Shown here in pieces: positions 23,730-32,283 of a stretch of DNA of 64,000 nt. The stretch lies in assembly GCA_963706535.1 (NCBI GenBank), contig CAVPMU010000009.1, positions 62,001 through 126,000 on the forward strand, given 5' to 3'. A program made the translations under genes and the position numbers. The notes beneath the pieces are model-generated. The model made no database searches. It was not told the origin of the DNA and was given only the letters and a program-made list of their open reading frames with translations. Numbering within the stretch: the stretch's first letter is position 1; the number at the start of each line of letters is the position of its first letter. Source of the DNA: RPQJ01 sp963706535. Lineage in GTDB: Bacteria > Pseudomonadota > Gammaproteobacteria > Steroidobacterales > Steroidobacteraceae.

Positions 23730-24851
23730 TCAAGGCGCCGGCGCCGCCACCTCGAGTACCCCGAGCGCGTCCGCGTGCAGGCTCTGCACGTAGAGTCGAC
23801 CCCCGTGCTCCGTTGCGCCGCTCGTCTCCGGGATCCGGCCGGCCGGGTCCTGCAGGTCCTCGAGCACGCGTCCTTGCTCATCGAGCGCCAGCAGGTGCCC
23901 GTAGACCGGCGGCACGGGCCACATCGACTTCGGCAGGCGCAGCGTCATGGCGCGCAGGAACGGCCGGCCCGCCAGCGCGTCGATCGCAGCGCTGCGAGGC
24001 TTGGTGAGCCCGGTCCACAACTTGCCGTCGGGGCTGCGCGTCAGGTTGTCGGGGAAGCCGGGCAGGTTGGCGAGGATCACGCTCGCCCGGGGATCGTCGC
24101 CTGCGGCGGCTGCTCGCGCGTCGAGGTCCCGCGCCGTCACATCGACTTTCCAGATCCGGTATTCGCCCGTCTCGGCGACGAACACGTGCCGCTGGTCGCC
24201 GGACAGGGCCACTCCATTCGGAAAACAGAGCCCCCCGACCACGGTGTGCGCGCGGCCGGCAACCGGGTCGAACGCGAGCACCCGCCCCGTGCAGGAGTGC
24301 TCCATGATGTCGAGCAGCGCGGCGTCGAACGTGCCGTAGACGCGAGGTGACAATCGGCGTGACGCGTCGGTGAGGAACATCGTGCCGTCCGCGGCGATCA
24401 CCACCGCGTCGGCGTAGCGGATCGGTTCGCCGTCGACCTCGTCGGCGAGCACTGCGAGCCTGCCACTCGCTTCCAGCCGCAGCAGGCCCCTGAGCGCATC
24501 CGCGATCACGAGCCGGCCGGCGGCGTCGAAGGCGAGTCCGAGCGGTCGCCCGCCGGTCTTCACGACGGTCTCGATGTCCGTGCCGTCCGGGTCCATGCGC
24601 AGCACCGCGCCCGAGAGCACGCCCGTGTAGAGCCTGCCGTCCGGGCCGAACTCGATGTGCTCCGGACCGATCTCCGGCGCCACCGGGATCCGCCGGACGC
24701 GCGCCAGGCGCTCGTTGCGCGCGTGCGCGCCCGTGTAGCCGGGAGGCGCAGGCGCCTGCCAAGCGACCGGTTCGATCGGGATCGGCCAGAAGGACAGGTA
24801 CGCGACCAGCACGACCAGCAGCAGGGCCGCAAGCGCCAGGATCCGTCGCAT
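23730..24851 (-). CDS. SMP-30/strictosidine-synthase-like beta-propeller protein
   Basis: A 373-residue protein anchored or exported by an N-terminal helix (ILALAALLLVVLVAYLSFWPI). The propeller repeats GPEHIEFGPDGRLYTG, LAFDAAGRLVIADALRG, ADGTMFLTDAS, FPNGVALSGDQRHVFVAETGEYRIW and NLTRSPDGKLWTG are those of the gluconolactonase/strictosidine synthase-like family, which often hydrolyses lactones in the periplasm. It is the last gene of the terpene-catabolism-like operon, 42 bases after BKACE. It might open a lactone intermediate, but no substrate can be named. Confidence 0.82.
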   Translation of the reverse strand: MRRILALAALLLVVLVAYLSFWPIPIEPVAWQAPAPPGYTGAHARNERLARVRRIPVAPEIGPEHIEFGPDGRLYTGVLSGAVLRMDPDGTDIETVVKTGGRPLGLAFDAAGRLVIADALRGLLRLEASGRLAVLADEVDGEPIRYADAVVIAADGTMFLTDASRRLSPRVYGTFDAALLDIMEHSCTGRVLAFDPVAGRAHTVVGGLCFPNGVALSGDQRHVFVAETGEYRIWKVDVTARDLDARAAAAGDDPRASVILANLPGFPDNLTRSPDGKLWTGLTKPRSAAIDALAGRPFLRAMTLRLPKSMWPVPPVYGHLLALDEQGRVLEDLQDPAGRIPETSGATEHGGRLYVQSLHADALGVLEVAAPAP

Positions 24852-24892
24852 GTCCGATCTCCCCTCCCGGTCCCGGTCCGCGCCGGGCTGGT

Positions 24893-25756
24893 TCACTCGA
24901 TCGCGAGGATCTTGCGCGCCTCCGCCGGGCTCGCGATCTCGCGCCCGGCTGCGCGCGCGGTGCGCACGATCGCGTCGATCAGTGGCCCGTTGCCGGTCGC
25001 CTTGCTGCCGTCCGGAAGATAGAAGGTGTCCTCGAGTCCGGTGCGCAGGTTGCCGCCGAGTTCCGCCGCGCGGCGATGCAGCGGCCAGACATTCTCCCGG
25101 CCGATGGCGGTCACCTGCCAGGTGGCTCGGCGCGCGGACAGACGCATCAGGATCGGCAGCAGTTCCGGGTCCGCGGGCATGCCGGAGTCCACGCCCATCA
25201 CGAAGTTGTAGTCGAGGTGTCCGCCGTAGAGTCCCGTGCGCGCGAACATCTCGACACTGCGCACGATGCCGACGTCGAAGCACTCGAACTCCGGCAGCGC
25301 ACCGGTTTCCGCCATCACCGCGAGGAATGCCGCGATCTTTTCGACCGGGTTGTCGAACAGCATCGGCGGCCAGGCCCAGCGCCCGTCGCCGCGTACCTTG
25401 AGGTAATTGAGCGAACCCGCATTGCACGCGGCGATCTCCGGCCGGATGGCGCGCATGCACGCGACCGGTCCCGCAATGTCGGGACCGACCACGCCGGTGG
25501 ACTGGTTGAAGATCACACCCGGGCAACTCTCGCGGATGGCTGCGGCGATCTCGCCGGCGACGGCCGGATCCCACGACGGCAAGTGCCCCTTGCCCGGCAC
25601 CTGCTGCCGGAAATGCACGTGCATCACGGCGGCGCCCGCGTCGAACGCCGCGCGGGCCTCACGCGCCATCTGCTCGGGCGTCACCGGCACGTGATGCTGC
25701 GCCGGATCGGTGAGCACGCCCGTGAGCGCGCAGGTGACGACGGTCTTCGACATCAT
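24893..25756 (-). CDS. BKACE (beta-keto acid cleavage enzyme, DUF849 family)
   Basis: A 287-residue TIM-barrel enzyme. It opens VVTCALTGVLTDPAQHHVPVTPEQMAREA and has the zinc-binding MHVHFR motif, the catalytic region VIFNQSTGVVG, ACNAGSLN, FECFDVG and the C-terminal NLRTGLEDTFYLPDG, all hallmarks of 3-keto-5-aminohexanoate cleavage enzyme relatives. BKACE condenses a beta-keto acid with acetyl-CoA to give acetoacetate and a new acyl-CoA. The start overlaps the biotin-carboxylase stop (ATGA). A role in the final cleavage of a branched acyl intermediate is inferred. Confidence 0.85.
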   Translation of the reverse strand: MMSKTVVTCALTGVLTDPAQHHVPVTPEQMAREARAAFDAGAAVMHVHFRQQVPGKGHLPSWDPAVAGEIAAAIRESCPGVIFNQSTGVVGPDIAGPVACMRAIRPEIAACNAGSLNYLKVRGDGRWAWPPMLFDNPVEKIAAFLAVMAETGALPEFECFDVGIVRSVEMFARTGLYGGHLDYNFVMGVDSGMPADPELLPILMRLSARRATWQVTAIGRENVWPLHRRAAELGGNLRTGLEDTFYLPDGSKATGNGPLIDAIVRTARAAGREIASPAEARKILAIE

Positions 25757-27756
25757 GGGCCTCGCTCGATCCTGGCCAGCACCTGGCCGGGCGCGACCTG
25801 CTCGCCAACCCGGACCTCCACCGCGCACATTCGCCCCGCGACTGGGGCGCGCAACTCGTGCTCCATCTTCATCGCCTCCAGCGCCAGCAGTCGCTGGCCT
25901 GCGACCACCTGGTCCCCCGGCGCCACCGCGACCTCGACGACACGACCGTTGATGGCAGCACGGATGTCGCCACCGTGCGAATCCGCGTCGGCCGAGGCGT
26001 GCCCGGGCTCGCGTCGCCGGCAACGGAATTCGTGGTCGGCCGCCCGCGTATGCAGCCAGAGCTGGTTGCCTTGCCATGCGTAGCGGTAAGGGATGGTCTC
26101 GCCGTCGATCGCCGCCTGCCCGTCGCTGCACGGATCGACGGGGATACCGCCCACCTGCGCCTGCACCTCGCCGATGGTCAATGCAGCGCCGTCCGGCGAG
26201 AGGAGGACGCGTCCGGACCGCGACAGTCCCGTTTGCGACGACAGCGACTGCGGCGCCTGCCACTCGAGGCGCCAGGGTGTGGGTAGCGGGCGTCCGGTGC
26301 TCCAGTTGCGCCATGCGCGGCTCGTGCCGGCGCCTTCGGGCGCCGCGGCGGTGGAGAGCCATGCCGCCAATGCCCACGTCCTGTCGTCCGGTACGCAGAC
26401 TCGCTCGTCGAGGCCAGGGTAGTGACGCTCGACGAACGCCGTCGACACCGCCGCGCCGTCGGCGAACACCGGGTGGCGCAACATGCGGGCGAGGAAGCTG
26501 CGGTTCGACGCAACGCCGAGCAGCACCGTGCGATCGAGCGCGCGGGCCAGGCGGTCGAGCGCCTCCGCGCGTGTCGCGCCGTGGGCGACCACCTTCGCCA
26601 GCATCGAGTCGTAATGCGGGCTCACGGTCATGCCGGCTTCGATCGCGTGGTCGCAACGCGTGAGTTCGTCGGGCCGCCAGTCCAGTACGGTGCCGACCCG
26701 GGGCAGGAAGTCGTCGGCCGGCTCCTCCGCGCAGAGGCGCACCTCGACTGCGTGACCCGCGATCCGCACGTCGGCCTGCGCGAGCGGCAGTGGCTCGCCG
26801 CGTGCCACCCGCAACTGCAGTTCCACGAGGTCGAGGCCGGTGACGAGCTCGGTGACCGGATGCTCGACCTGCAGCCGCGTGTTCATTTCCATGAAGTAGA
26901 AGTGGCCGGCCGGGTCGAGCAGGAACTCGACCGTGCCCGCACCGACGTAGCCGATCTCGCGTGCGACCGCCACGGCTGCCTGTCCCATGCGCTCGCGCAG
27001 CACCGGGTCGACGGCGGGCGAGGGCGATTCCTCGACGAGCTTCTGGTGGCGGCGCTGCACCGTGCAGTCGCGCTCGCCGAGGTGGATGACGTGGCCGGTC
27101 GCGTCCGCCAGTACCTGGATCTCGACGTGACGCGGGTCGACGAGGGCACGCTCCAGGATCAGGCGACCGTCGCCGAAGGCCTTCGCCGATTCGGAGGCGG
27201 CGGCGCGGATCGCGTCCGGCAGGGCGTCGGGCCGTTCGACGCGCCGCATGCCGCGACCGCCCCCGCCCGCCGCGGCTTTCACCATCACGGGGAAGCCGAT
27301 GCGCGCGGCCTCCGCGACGAGATGCGACACGCCCTGGTCGTCGCCGTCGTAGCCGGGCACGACCGCAATGCCGGCGGCCGCCATCCTGCGGCGTGCCCGC
27401 GCCTTGTCGCCCATGGCGGAGATCGCCGCCGCGGGCGGACCCACGAAGATCAGGCCCGCCGCCTCGACGGCAGCCGCGAACGCCGCGTTCTCCGCCAGGA
27501 ACCCGTAGCCCGGGTGGATGGCATGTGCCTGCGCGGCCAGGGCCGCGGCGATGATCCGCTCGCCGGCTAGGTAGGACTCGACCGGCCGCGCGCCGCCGAG
27601 CGGAACGTACTCGTCGCAGGCCGCGACGTGCGGATGGTCGCGGTCCACGTCGGAGCAGACCGCGATCGACGCAATGCCCATGCGGCGCGCGCTGCGCGCG
27701 ATGCGCAGCGCGATCTCGCCGCGATTCGCGATCAACAGGCGCGTGAGCGTCTTCAC
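25753..27756 (-). CDS. atuF: Biotin carboxylase/BCCP subunit of an acyl-CoA carboxylase (AtuF-like)
   Basis: A 667-residue protein. The biotin carboxylase domain (LLIANRGEIALRIARSARR, then VMVKAAAGGGGRGMR for ATP binding, and EMNTRLQVEHPVTE in the active site) is followed by a BT linker domain and a C-terminal biotin carrier domain with the biotinylated lysine in LLALEAMKMEHELRAPV. It starts at GTG 27756, overlapping the hydratase stop. Subunits of geranyl-CoA, 3-methylcrotonyl-CoA and propionyl-CoA carboxylases share this layout. Operon order favours geranyl-CoA carboxylase. Confidence 0.85.
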   Translation of the reverse strand: MKTLTRLLIANRGEIALRIARSARRMGIASIAVCSDVDRDHPHVAACDEYVPLGGARPVESYLAGERIIAAALAAQAHAIHPGYGFLAENAAFAAAVEAAGLIFVGPPAAAISAMGDKARARRRMAAAGIAVVPGYDGDDQGVSHLVAEAARIGFPVMVKAAAGGGGRGMRRVERPDALPDAIRAAASESAKAFGDGRLILERALVDPRHVEIQVLADATGHVIHLGERDCTVQRRHQKLVEESPSPAVDPVLRERMGQAAVAVAREIGYVGAGTVEFLLDPAGHFYFMEMNTRLQVEHPVTELVTGLDLVELQLRVARGEPLPLAQADVRIAGHAVEVRLCAEEPADDFLPRVGTVLDWRPDELTRCDHAIEAGMTVSPHYDSMLAKVVAHGATRAEALDRLARALDRTVLLGVASNRSFLARMLRHPVFADGAAVSTAFVERHYPGLDERVCVPDDRTWALAAWLSTAAAPEGAGTSRAWRNWSTGRPLPTPWRLEWQAPQSLSSQTGLSRSGRVLLSPDGAALTIGEVQAQVGGIPVDPCSDGQAAIDGETIPYRYAWQGNQLWLHTRAADHEFRCRRREPGHASADADSHGGDIRAAINGRVVEVAVAPGDQVVAGQRLLALEAMKMEHELRAPVAGRMCAVEVRVGEQVAPGQVLARIERGP

Positions 27757-28571
27757 GTGAAGTCCGGTAGCGGCGGCACTGCGACCTGCCAGGCGGGCGC
27801 GCGCTTCTCGCGGGTCGCCGCGATGCCCTCGCGCACCGCACCGTGCCGCAGCAGGCCGGCGAACTCGAGTGCGGCGGCATCGAGCGCCTGCGGCAGCGGC
27901 TCGTCGAGCGCGTTGTGCACGATGCGCTTGGTGGCGCGCAGCGCGGCCGGCTCGGCGACGGCGAGCTGGCACAGTTCCTCCCCGACGGCCGCGCCGAGTC
28001 CGGCGCGGGGCACCACGCGATCGGCGAGGCCGACCCCGGCAGCCACGGCCGCCGCAAGCCGCGCGGCGCTCAGCATGCACCAGCGACCACGCGTCGCGCC
28101 GATCCGGCGCACGATGAACGGCCCGATCTGCGCGGGAGCAACGCCGAGTGTGACCTCGGGCGTGCCGAACACCGCATCTTCCGTTGCGATCACCCGGTCG
28201 CAGGCCGCCGCAAGGCCACAGCCGCCGCCGAGCGCCACGCCGGTGACCACGGCGATCGTCGGCACGGGCAGGGCTGCGAGCGACTCGAGCAACGCGCCGA
28301 AGCGCCGGTTCTGCGTCACCACGGGATCCTCCGCGTGGCCGGGCTCCTGCTGCATCAGTTGCAGGAAGCGCGCGAAATCCGCGCCGGCGCAGAAGTTGCC
28401 GCCTGCGCCGTACAGCACCAGGGCACGTGACTCGAGGTCGGCGACGACGCGCTCGCACGCTTCGCCGAGCGCCTCGACCAGTTCATCCGAGAGCGCGTTG
28501 CGCTTGTCGGGCCGATCGAGGCGCGCGAACCAGAAGCCGGCGCGCCGCTCGACCTGCAGCAGTTCGCTCAT
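27753..28571 (-). CDS. atuE: Enoyl-CoA hydratase (AtuE-like)
   Basis: A 272-residue crotonase. The oxyanion hole comes from GAGGNFCAGADFARF and ALGGGCGLAAACDRV, and the catalytic Glu region is AVFGTPEVTLGVAPAQIG. In atu clusters this enzyme hydrates isohexenylglutaconyl-CoA; in liu clusters the homologue hydrates 3-methylglutaconyl-CoA. Its position between the acyl-CoA dehydrogenase and the biotin carboxylase is as in atuD-E-F. It overlaps the carboxylase gene by 4 bases and follows the dehydrogenase gene by 9. Confidence 0.85.
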   Translation of the reverse strand: MSELLQVERRAGFWFARLDRPDKRNALSDELVEALGEACERVVADLESRALVLYGAGGNFCAGADFARFLQLMQQEPGHAEDPVVTQNRRFGALLESLAALPVPTIAVVTGVALGGGCGLAAACDRVIATEDAVFGTPEVTLGVAPAQIGPFIVRRIGATRGRWCMLSAARLAAAVAAGVGLADRVVPRAGLGAAVGEELCQLAVAEPAALRATKRIVHNALDEPLPQALDAAALEFAGLLRHGAVREGIAATREKRAPAWQVAVPPLPDFT

Positions 28572-28580
28572 GTGCGTTCC

Positions 28581-29733
28581 TCAGGCCTTGGGCAGCGTGC
28601 CCATGGTCTTGCACAGGATCGACAGCATGACTTCGTCGGCGCCGCCGCCGATCGAGGCCAGCCGGCCGTCGCGGTAGAGCCGCGAGACCGGGTTCTCCCA
28701 GGTGTAGCCCATGCCGCCCCAGTACTGCAGGCACTTGTCGGCGACCTCGCGCGTCAGGCGGCCCGCCTTGAGCTTGGCCATGGAGGCGAGTGGCGTGACG
28801 TCCTGGCCTGCGACATAGAGCTCGGTGGCGCGGTAGACGAGCGCGCGCAGCGCCTCGATCTCGGTCTGCAGCTCGGCGAGCGTGAAGTGCACGACCTGGT
28901 TGTCGAGCACCGGGCGACCAAAGATCTTCCGGCCGCGCGTGTACTCGATCGTGTCGCGCACGGCGTTCTCCATGCCGACCAGCGAGTTCGCGGCGCCCCA
29001 CAGTCGCTCTTCCTGGAACTGCAGCATCTGGTAGGTGAAGCCCGCGCCCTCCTGGCCGATGAGGTGCCGCTGCGGCACGCGCACTTCGTCGAAGAAGATC
29101 TGCGCGGTGTCCGAGGAGTTCATGCCGATCTTGCGCAGCTTCTTCTCGACCTTCACGCCCCTGGTCTTCATGGGCACGACGATCAGCGACTTGTTGCGAT
29201 GCGGACTGCCCTCGGAAGTGTTGGCGAGGCAGCACATCCAGTCGGCCTGCACGCCGTTGGTGATCCAGAGCTTGCCGCCGTTCAGCACGTAGTCGCCGCC
29301 GTCCTTGCGCGCCGTGGTGCGGATGCCCGGCGACGTCCGAACCGGCGCCCGGCTCGGAGATGCCGACGCAGGCGACCTGCTCGCCCGCGATCGCGGGAGC
29401 GAGGAACTCCGCGCGCAGCTCGTCGGAGCCGAAGCGGGCGAGCGCGGGCGTGGCCATGTCGGTCTGCACGCCGATGGCCATCGGCACGCCCCCGCAGCGC
29501 GTGTTGCCGAGCGCCTCGGCCATCACCACCGAGTAGCTGTAGTCGAGGGCCGCGCCGCCATAGCGTTCAGGCCTGGTGAGCCCGAGCAGGCCGAGCTCGC
29601 CGAGCCTGCGGAACACTTCGTGCGCCGGGAAGATCCCGGCTTCCTCCCATTCGTCCACGTGCGGGTTCAGTTCCTGCTCGACGAAGCGCTCGACGGTGCG
29701 GCGCAGTTCCTCGTGTTCCTGGGTCAGCTGCAT
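28581..29733 (-). pseudogene. atuD: Acyl-CoA dehydrogenase (AtuD-like), one-base frameshift
   Basis: The gene spans about 383 codons if the frame is repaired. The N-terminal half starts MQLTQEHEELRRTVERFVEQ and runs to ACVGISEPGAGSDVAG. One extra G then throws it out of frame (CCC at 29326-29328 on the plus strand). The other frame resumes at GIRTTARKDGGDYVLNGGKLWITNG and continues to CKTMGTLPKA, with the FAD-binding RKIFGRPVLDNQ and the catalytic-Glu region near GGMGYTWENPVSRLYRD. AtuD oxidises citronellyl-CoA to geranyl-CoA. Loss would block the pathway unless the second dehydrogenase at 32284 substitutes or the extra base is an error. Confidence 0.82.
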
Positions 29734-29747
29734 GCGGGTCTCCGGTA

Positions 29748-31364
29748 CTAAGGGCGCGCGACGCCGAAGCTGAGCGGGTGCGTCGCGACCCGCCCGGCGC
29801 GGCGGAACAGCGCGAGCACGTAGGCGAGCACGCGGCGCGTGTCGCGGGGATCGATGATGCCGTCGTCGAGCATGCGGCCCGACGTGTAGAAGGCGGAAGT
29901 CTGGGGCTCGAAGGTCTCGACGATCTTCGCGCGCAGGGCCTCGATCTGCGCACGGTCGGGCTCCTGGCCACGGGCACGCGCGGAATCCTCCATCACGATG
30001 GCCATGGTGGTGGCGGCCTGCTCGGCGCCCATCACGGCGGTGCGCGCGTTCGGCCAGGAGAACAGGAAGCGGGGTGCGAAGCCGCGGCCGCACATGCCGT
30101 AGTTGCCGGCGCCGAAGGAGGCGCCGCACTGCACCGTCACCTGCGGCACGGTGGCGTTGGCGACCGCCTGGATCATCTTCGAACCGTGCTTGATCATGCC
30201 GGCACGCTCGGATTCCTTGCCCACGATGTAGCCCGTGGTGTTCTGCAGGTACACGAGAGGGAGGTCGCTCTGGCAGCAGGACTGGATGAAGTGCGTCGCC
30301 TTGGCGGAGCCCGCCGGGTCGAGCGGGCCGTTGTTGGTGAGGATGCCGACCGGTATGCCGTGCACCGCGGCGTGGGCGCACACCGTGCCCGGACCGTGGC
30401 CGGCCTTGAACTCGAGCAGTTCCGAGCCGTCGACGAGGCGCGCGATTACCTCGCGCATGTCCACGGGCTTGCGCCCGTCGCGCGGCATGATGCCGAGCAG
30501 TTCCTCCACGTCGTACAGCGGCGCGGGCCCTTGCGGCAGCGCGGCCTCGAAGCGCTGCCAGCCGAGTCGACCGACGAGTTCGCGCAGGATGCGGATGCCG
30601 TCGGCATCGTCGTCGGCGACGTACTCGGCGAGACCCGAAGCCGTCGCGTGCATCTCGGCGCCGCCGAGCTCCTCCTCGGTGGCGATCTCGCCGGTGGCGG
30701 CGCGCAGCAGCGGCGGGCCGGCGAGGAAGGCGCGCGCGCGGTTGCGCACCATCACGACGTAGTCGGACAGGCCCGGCATGTAGGCACCGCCCGCGGTGGA
30801 GCTGCCGTGTACCAGCGTCAGCACCGGGATACCGGCCGCCGAGAGCCTCGCGAGCCGGCAGTAATGCGACCCGCCGTTGATGAAGTCCTCGACGCGGTAA
30901 CGCAGCAGGTTGGCGCCGGCGGACTCCACCAGGTGCACGAAAGGCAGGCGGTTCTCGAGCGCCACCTGCTGCGCGCGCTGGAACTTCTCCAGGCCCATCG
31001 GTTGCAGCGCGCCCGCCTCGATGCCGGAGTCGTCCACCACCACCATGCAGAGCGCACCGGCGATGCTGCCGACCCCCGCGATGCAGCCACCGCCCGGGAC
31101 GGACTTCGCAGGATCGGCAACGTCGAGCAGGTAACCTGCCAGCGCGGAGAGCTGCAGGAACGGCGCACCCGCATCGAGCAGCAGCGCGAGCCGCTCGCGC
31201 GGCAGCAGTTGCCCGCGCTTCACGAACCGCGGGCCCGACCTCGCGGAAGCCGCCTCGGTGCGGGCCTGCAGCGCGTCCAGTTCCCCGAGCAGCGCGAGCA
31301 TGTGGGCGCGGTTCCCGGCGCAGGCCTCGTCGTTGGTCACGACCGTCGATGCGAAGACGGGCAC
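29748..31364 (-). CDS. atuC: Carboxyltransferase subunit of an acyl-CoA carboxylase (AtuC-like)
   Basis: A 538-residue carboxyltransferase with the two crotonase-like halves of the MccB/AtuC/PccB family. The N-terminal half contains PRERLALLLDAG and VHGSSTAGGAYMPGLSDY. The C-terminal half contains ILTNNGPLDPAGSAKATHFIQ, LPLVYLQNTTGYIVGKESER and QCGASFGAGNYGMCGRGFAPRF. GTG 31364 is chosen because it lies 2 bases after the upstream stop. It works with the biotin carboxylase subunit to carboxylate the gamma-methyl of a branched enoyl-CoA. Geranyl-CoA is favoured by operon order; methylcrotonyl-CoA is the alternative. Confidence 0.85.
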   Translation of the reverse strand: MPVFASTVVTNDEACAGNRAHMLALLGELDALQARTEAASARSGPRFVKRGQLLPRERLALLLDAGAPFLQLSALAGYLLDVADPAKSVPGGGCIAGVGSIAGALCMVVVDDSGIEAGALQPMGLEKFQRAQQVALENRLPFVHLVESAGANLLRYRVEDFINGGSHYCRLARLSAAGIPVLTLVHGSSTAGGAYMPGLSDYVVMVRNRARAFLAGPPLLRAATGEIATEEELGGAEMHATASGLAEYVADDDADGIRILRELVGRLGWQRFEAALPQGPAPLYDVEELLGIMPRDGRKPVDMREVIARLVDGSELLEFKAGHGPGTVCAHAAVHGIPVGILTNNGPLDPAGSAKATHFIQSCCQSDLPLVYLQNTTGYIVGKESERAGMIKHGSKMIQAVANATVPQVTVQCGASFGAGNYGMCGRGFAPRFLFSWPNARTAVMGAEQAATTMAIVMEDSARARGQEPDRAQIEALRAKIVETFEPQTSAFYTSGRMLDDGIIDPRDTRRVLAYVLALFRRAGRVATHPLSFGVARP

Positions 31365-31366
31365 GA

Positions 31367-32224
31367 TCAGTCCTCGAAGATGCGCGGCCTGCGGGCGCGG
31401 TGGAAGCCGTCGAAGGCCGCCGACGGCGCGCCCTCGCGCAGCGGCCAGTGGCGGCGCGCATTGGGCGCGGCGCCGTCGATGCGCAGGCAGGCGCCCGAGA
31501 CGAACGCGGCAGCCTCCGAGAGCAGGTAGACGATGGCGCCCGAGGCCTCGGCCTCCGTGCCCATGCGTCCGGCGGGCACGTGGCGTGGCAGGCCGCGGAT
31601 CAACGGCTTCATCGCGTCGGGGTAGGTGTCCATGCCGCTCGACGCGATCCACCCCGGGGCCACGGCATTCACGCGGACGGGCGCCCATTCGGCGGCCGCC
31701 GTCTCGGTGAAATTGAGCATGCCTGCGCGCGCCGCGCCGCTGTGCCCCATGCCCGGCATGCCGTTCCACATGTCCGCGAGCATGTTCACGATGGCGCCGC
31801 CGCGGCCCTTCATGGACTGCACGTAGCACTCGCGCGCGACCAGGAAGCCGCCCGTCAGGTTGGTGGCGAGCACGGCCTGCCAGCCCTTCGCGGTGATTGC
31901 CTCGAGCGGCGCCGGAAACTGGCCGCCGGCGTTGTTCACCAGCCCGTCGATGCGGCCGTGCGACGCGACCACCCGGGCGACGGCGGCGCGGACCGCGTCC
32001 TCGTCGCGGATGTCGCAGGCGAGGGGCTCGCAGGCGCCGCCGTCCTCGCGGATCTCGCCCTGCACGGTGGCGAGCTTTTCGACGCTGCGGCCCACCAGCA
32101 CCACGTGGGCGCCGAGGGCCGCGAGCTCGTGGGCCGTGCAGCGGCCGATGCCGCTGCCCGCCCCGGTGACGACGACGACCTGTCCGGCGAAGAGGCCGGG
32201 ACGGAACACGCTGCGGTATGTCAT
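31367..32224 (-). CDS. atuB: Short-chain dehydrogenase (AtuB-like)
   Basis: A 285-residue Rossmann-fold SDR with the TGAGSGIG cofactor loop and the NNAG motif. The usual YxxxK active-site pair is missing: the expected position reads HSGAARAGMLNFTETAAAEWA, without Tyr or Lys. This is also seen in AtuB and some enoyl-CoA-reductase-like SDRs. It heads the minus-strand catabolic operon and is divergent from an acyl-CoA dehydrogenase gene. A role in citronellol/citronellal or acyl-CoA handling is inferred from the atuBCDEF order; the catalytic mechanism is unclear. Confidence 0.8.
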   Translation of the reverse strand: MTYRSVFRPGLFAGQVVVVTGAGSGIGRCTAHELAALGAHVVLVGRSVEKLATVQGEIREDGGACEPLACDIRDEDAVRAAVARVVASHGRIDGLVNNAGGQFPAPLEAITAKGWQAVLATNLTGGFLVARECYVQSMKGRGGAIVNMLADMWNGMPGMGHSGAARAGMLNFTETAAAEWAPVRVNAVAPGWIASSGMDTYPDAMKPLIRGLPRHVPAGRMGTEAEASGAIVYLLSEAAAFVSGACLRIDGAAPNARRHWPLREGAPSAAFDGFHRARRPRIFED

Positions 32225-32239
32225 GCGCGCATCCTAGAT

Positions 32240-32254
32240 CAAGCGCTTGCTTGA
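32240..32254. promoter_or_regulatory. TetR-type operator candidate between divergent operons
   Basis: CAAGCGCTTGCTTGA contains the perfect 10-base palindrome CAAGCGCTTG (32240-32249) overlapping a second TTG half-site. It is the usual style of TetR repressors of acyl-CoA and terpene catabolism. It lies in the 59-base gap between the SDR-headed operon and the acyl-CoA dehydrogenase/TetR pair, so one site could control both directions. Confidence 0.6.
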
Positions 32255-32283
32255 ATAAAGGGGCTGGCCTAGCATGCCGCCCC

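Noticed and set aside
28483..31461. Minus-strand frame of 992 codons as one giant protein
   Set aside because: It joins antisense-type low-complexity sequence with the real start of the AtuD-like gene through the frameshift. The true genes are the AtuC-like and AtuD-like ones.
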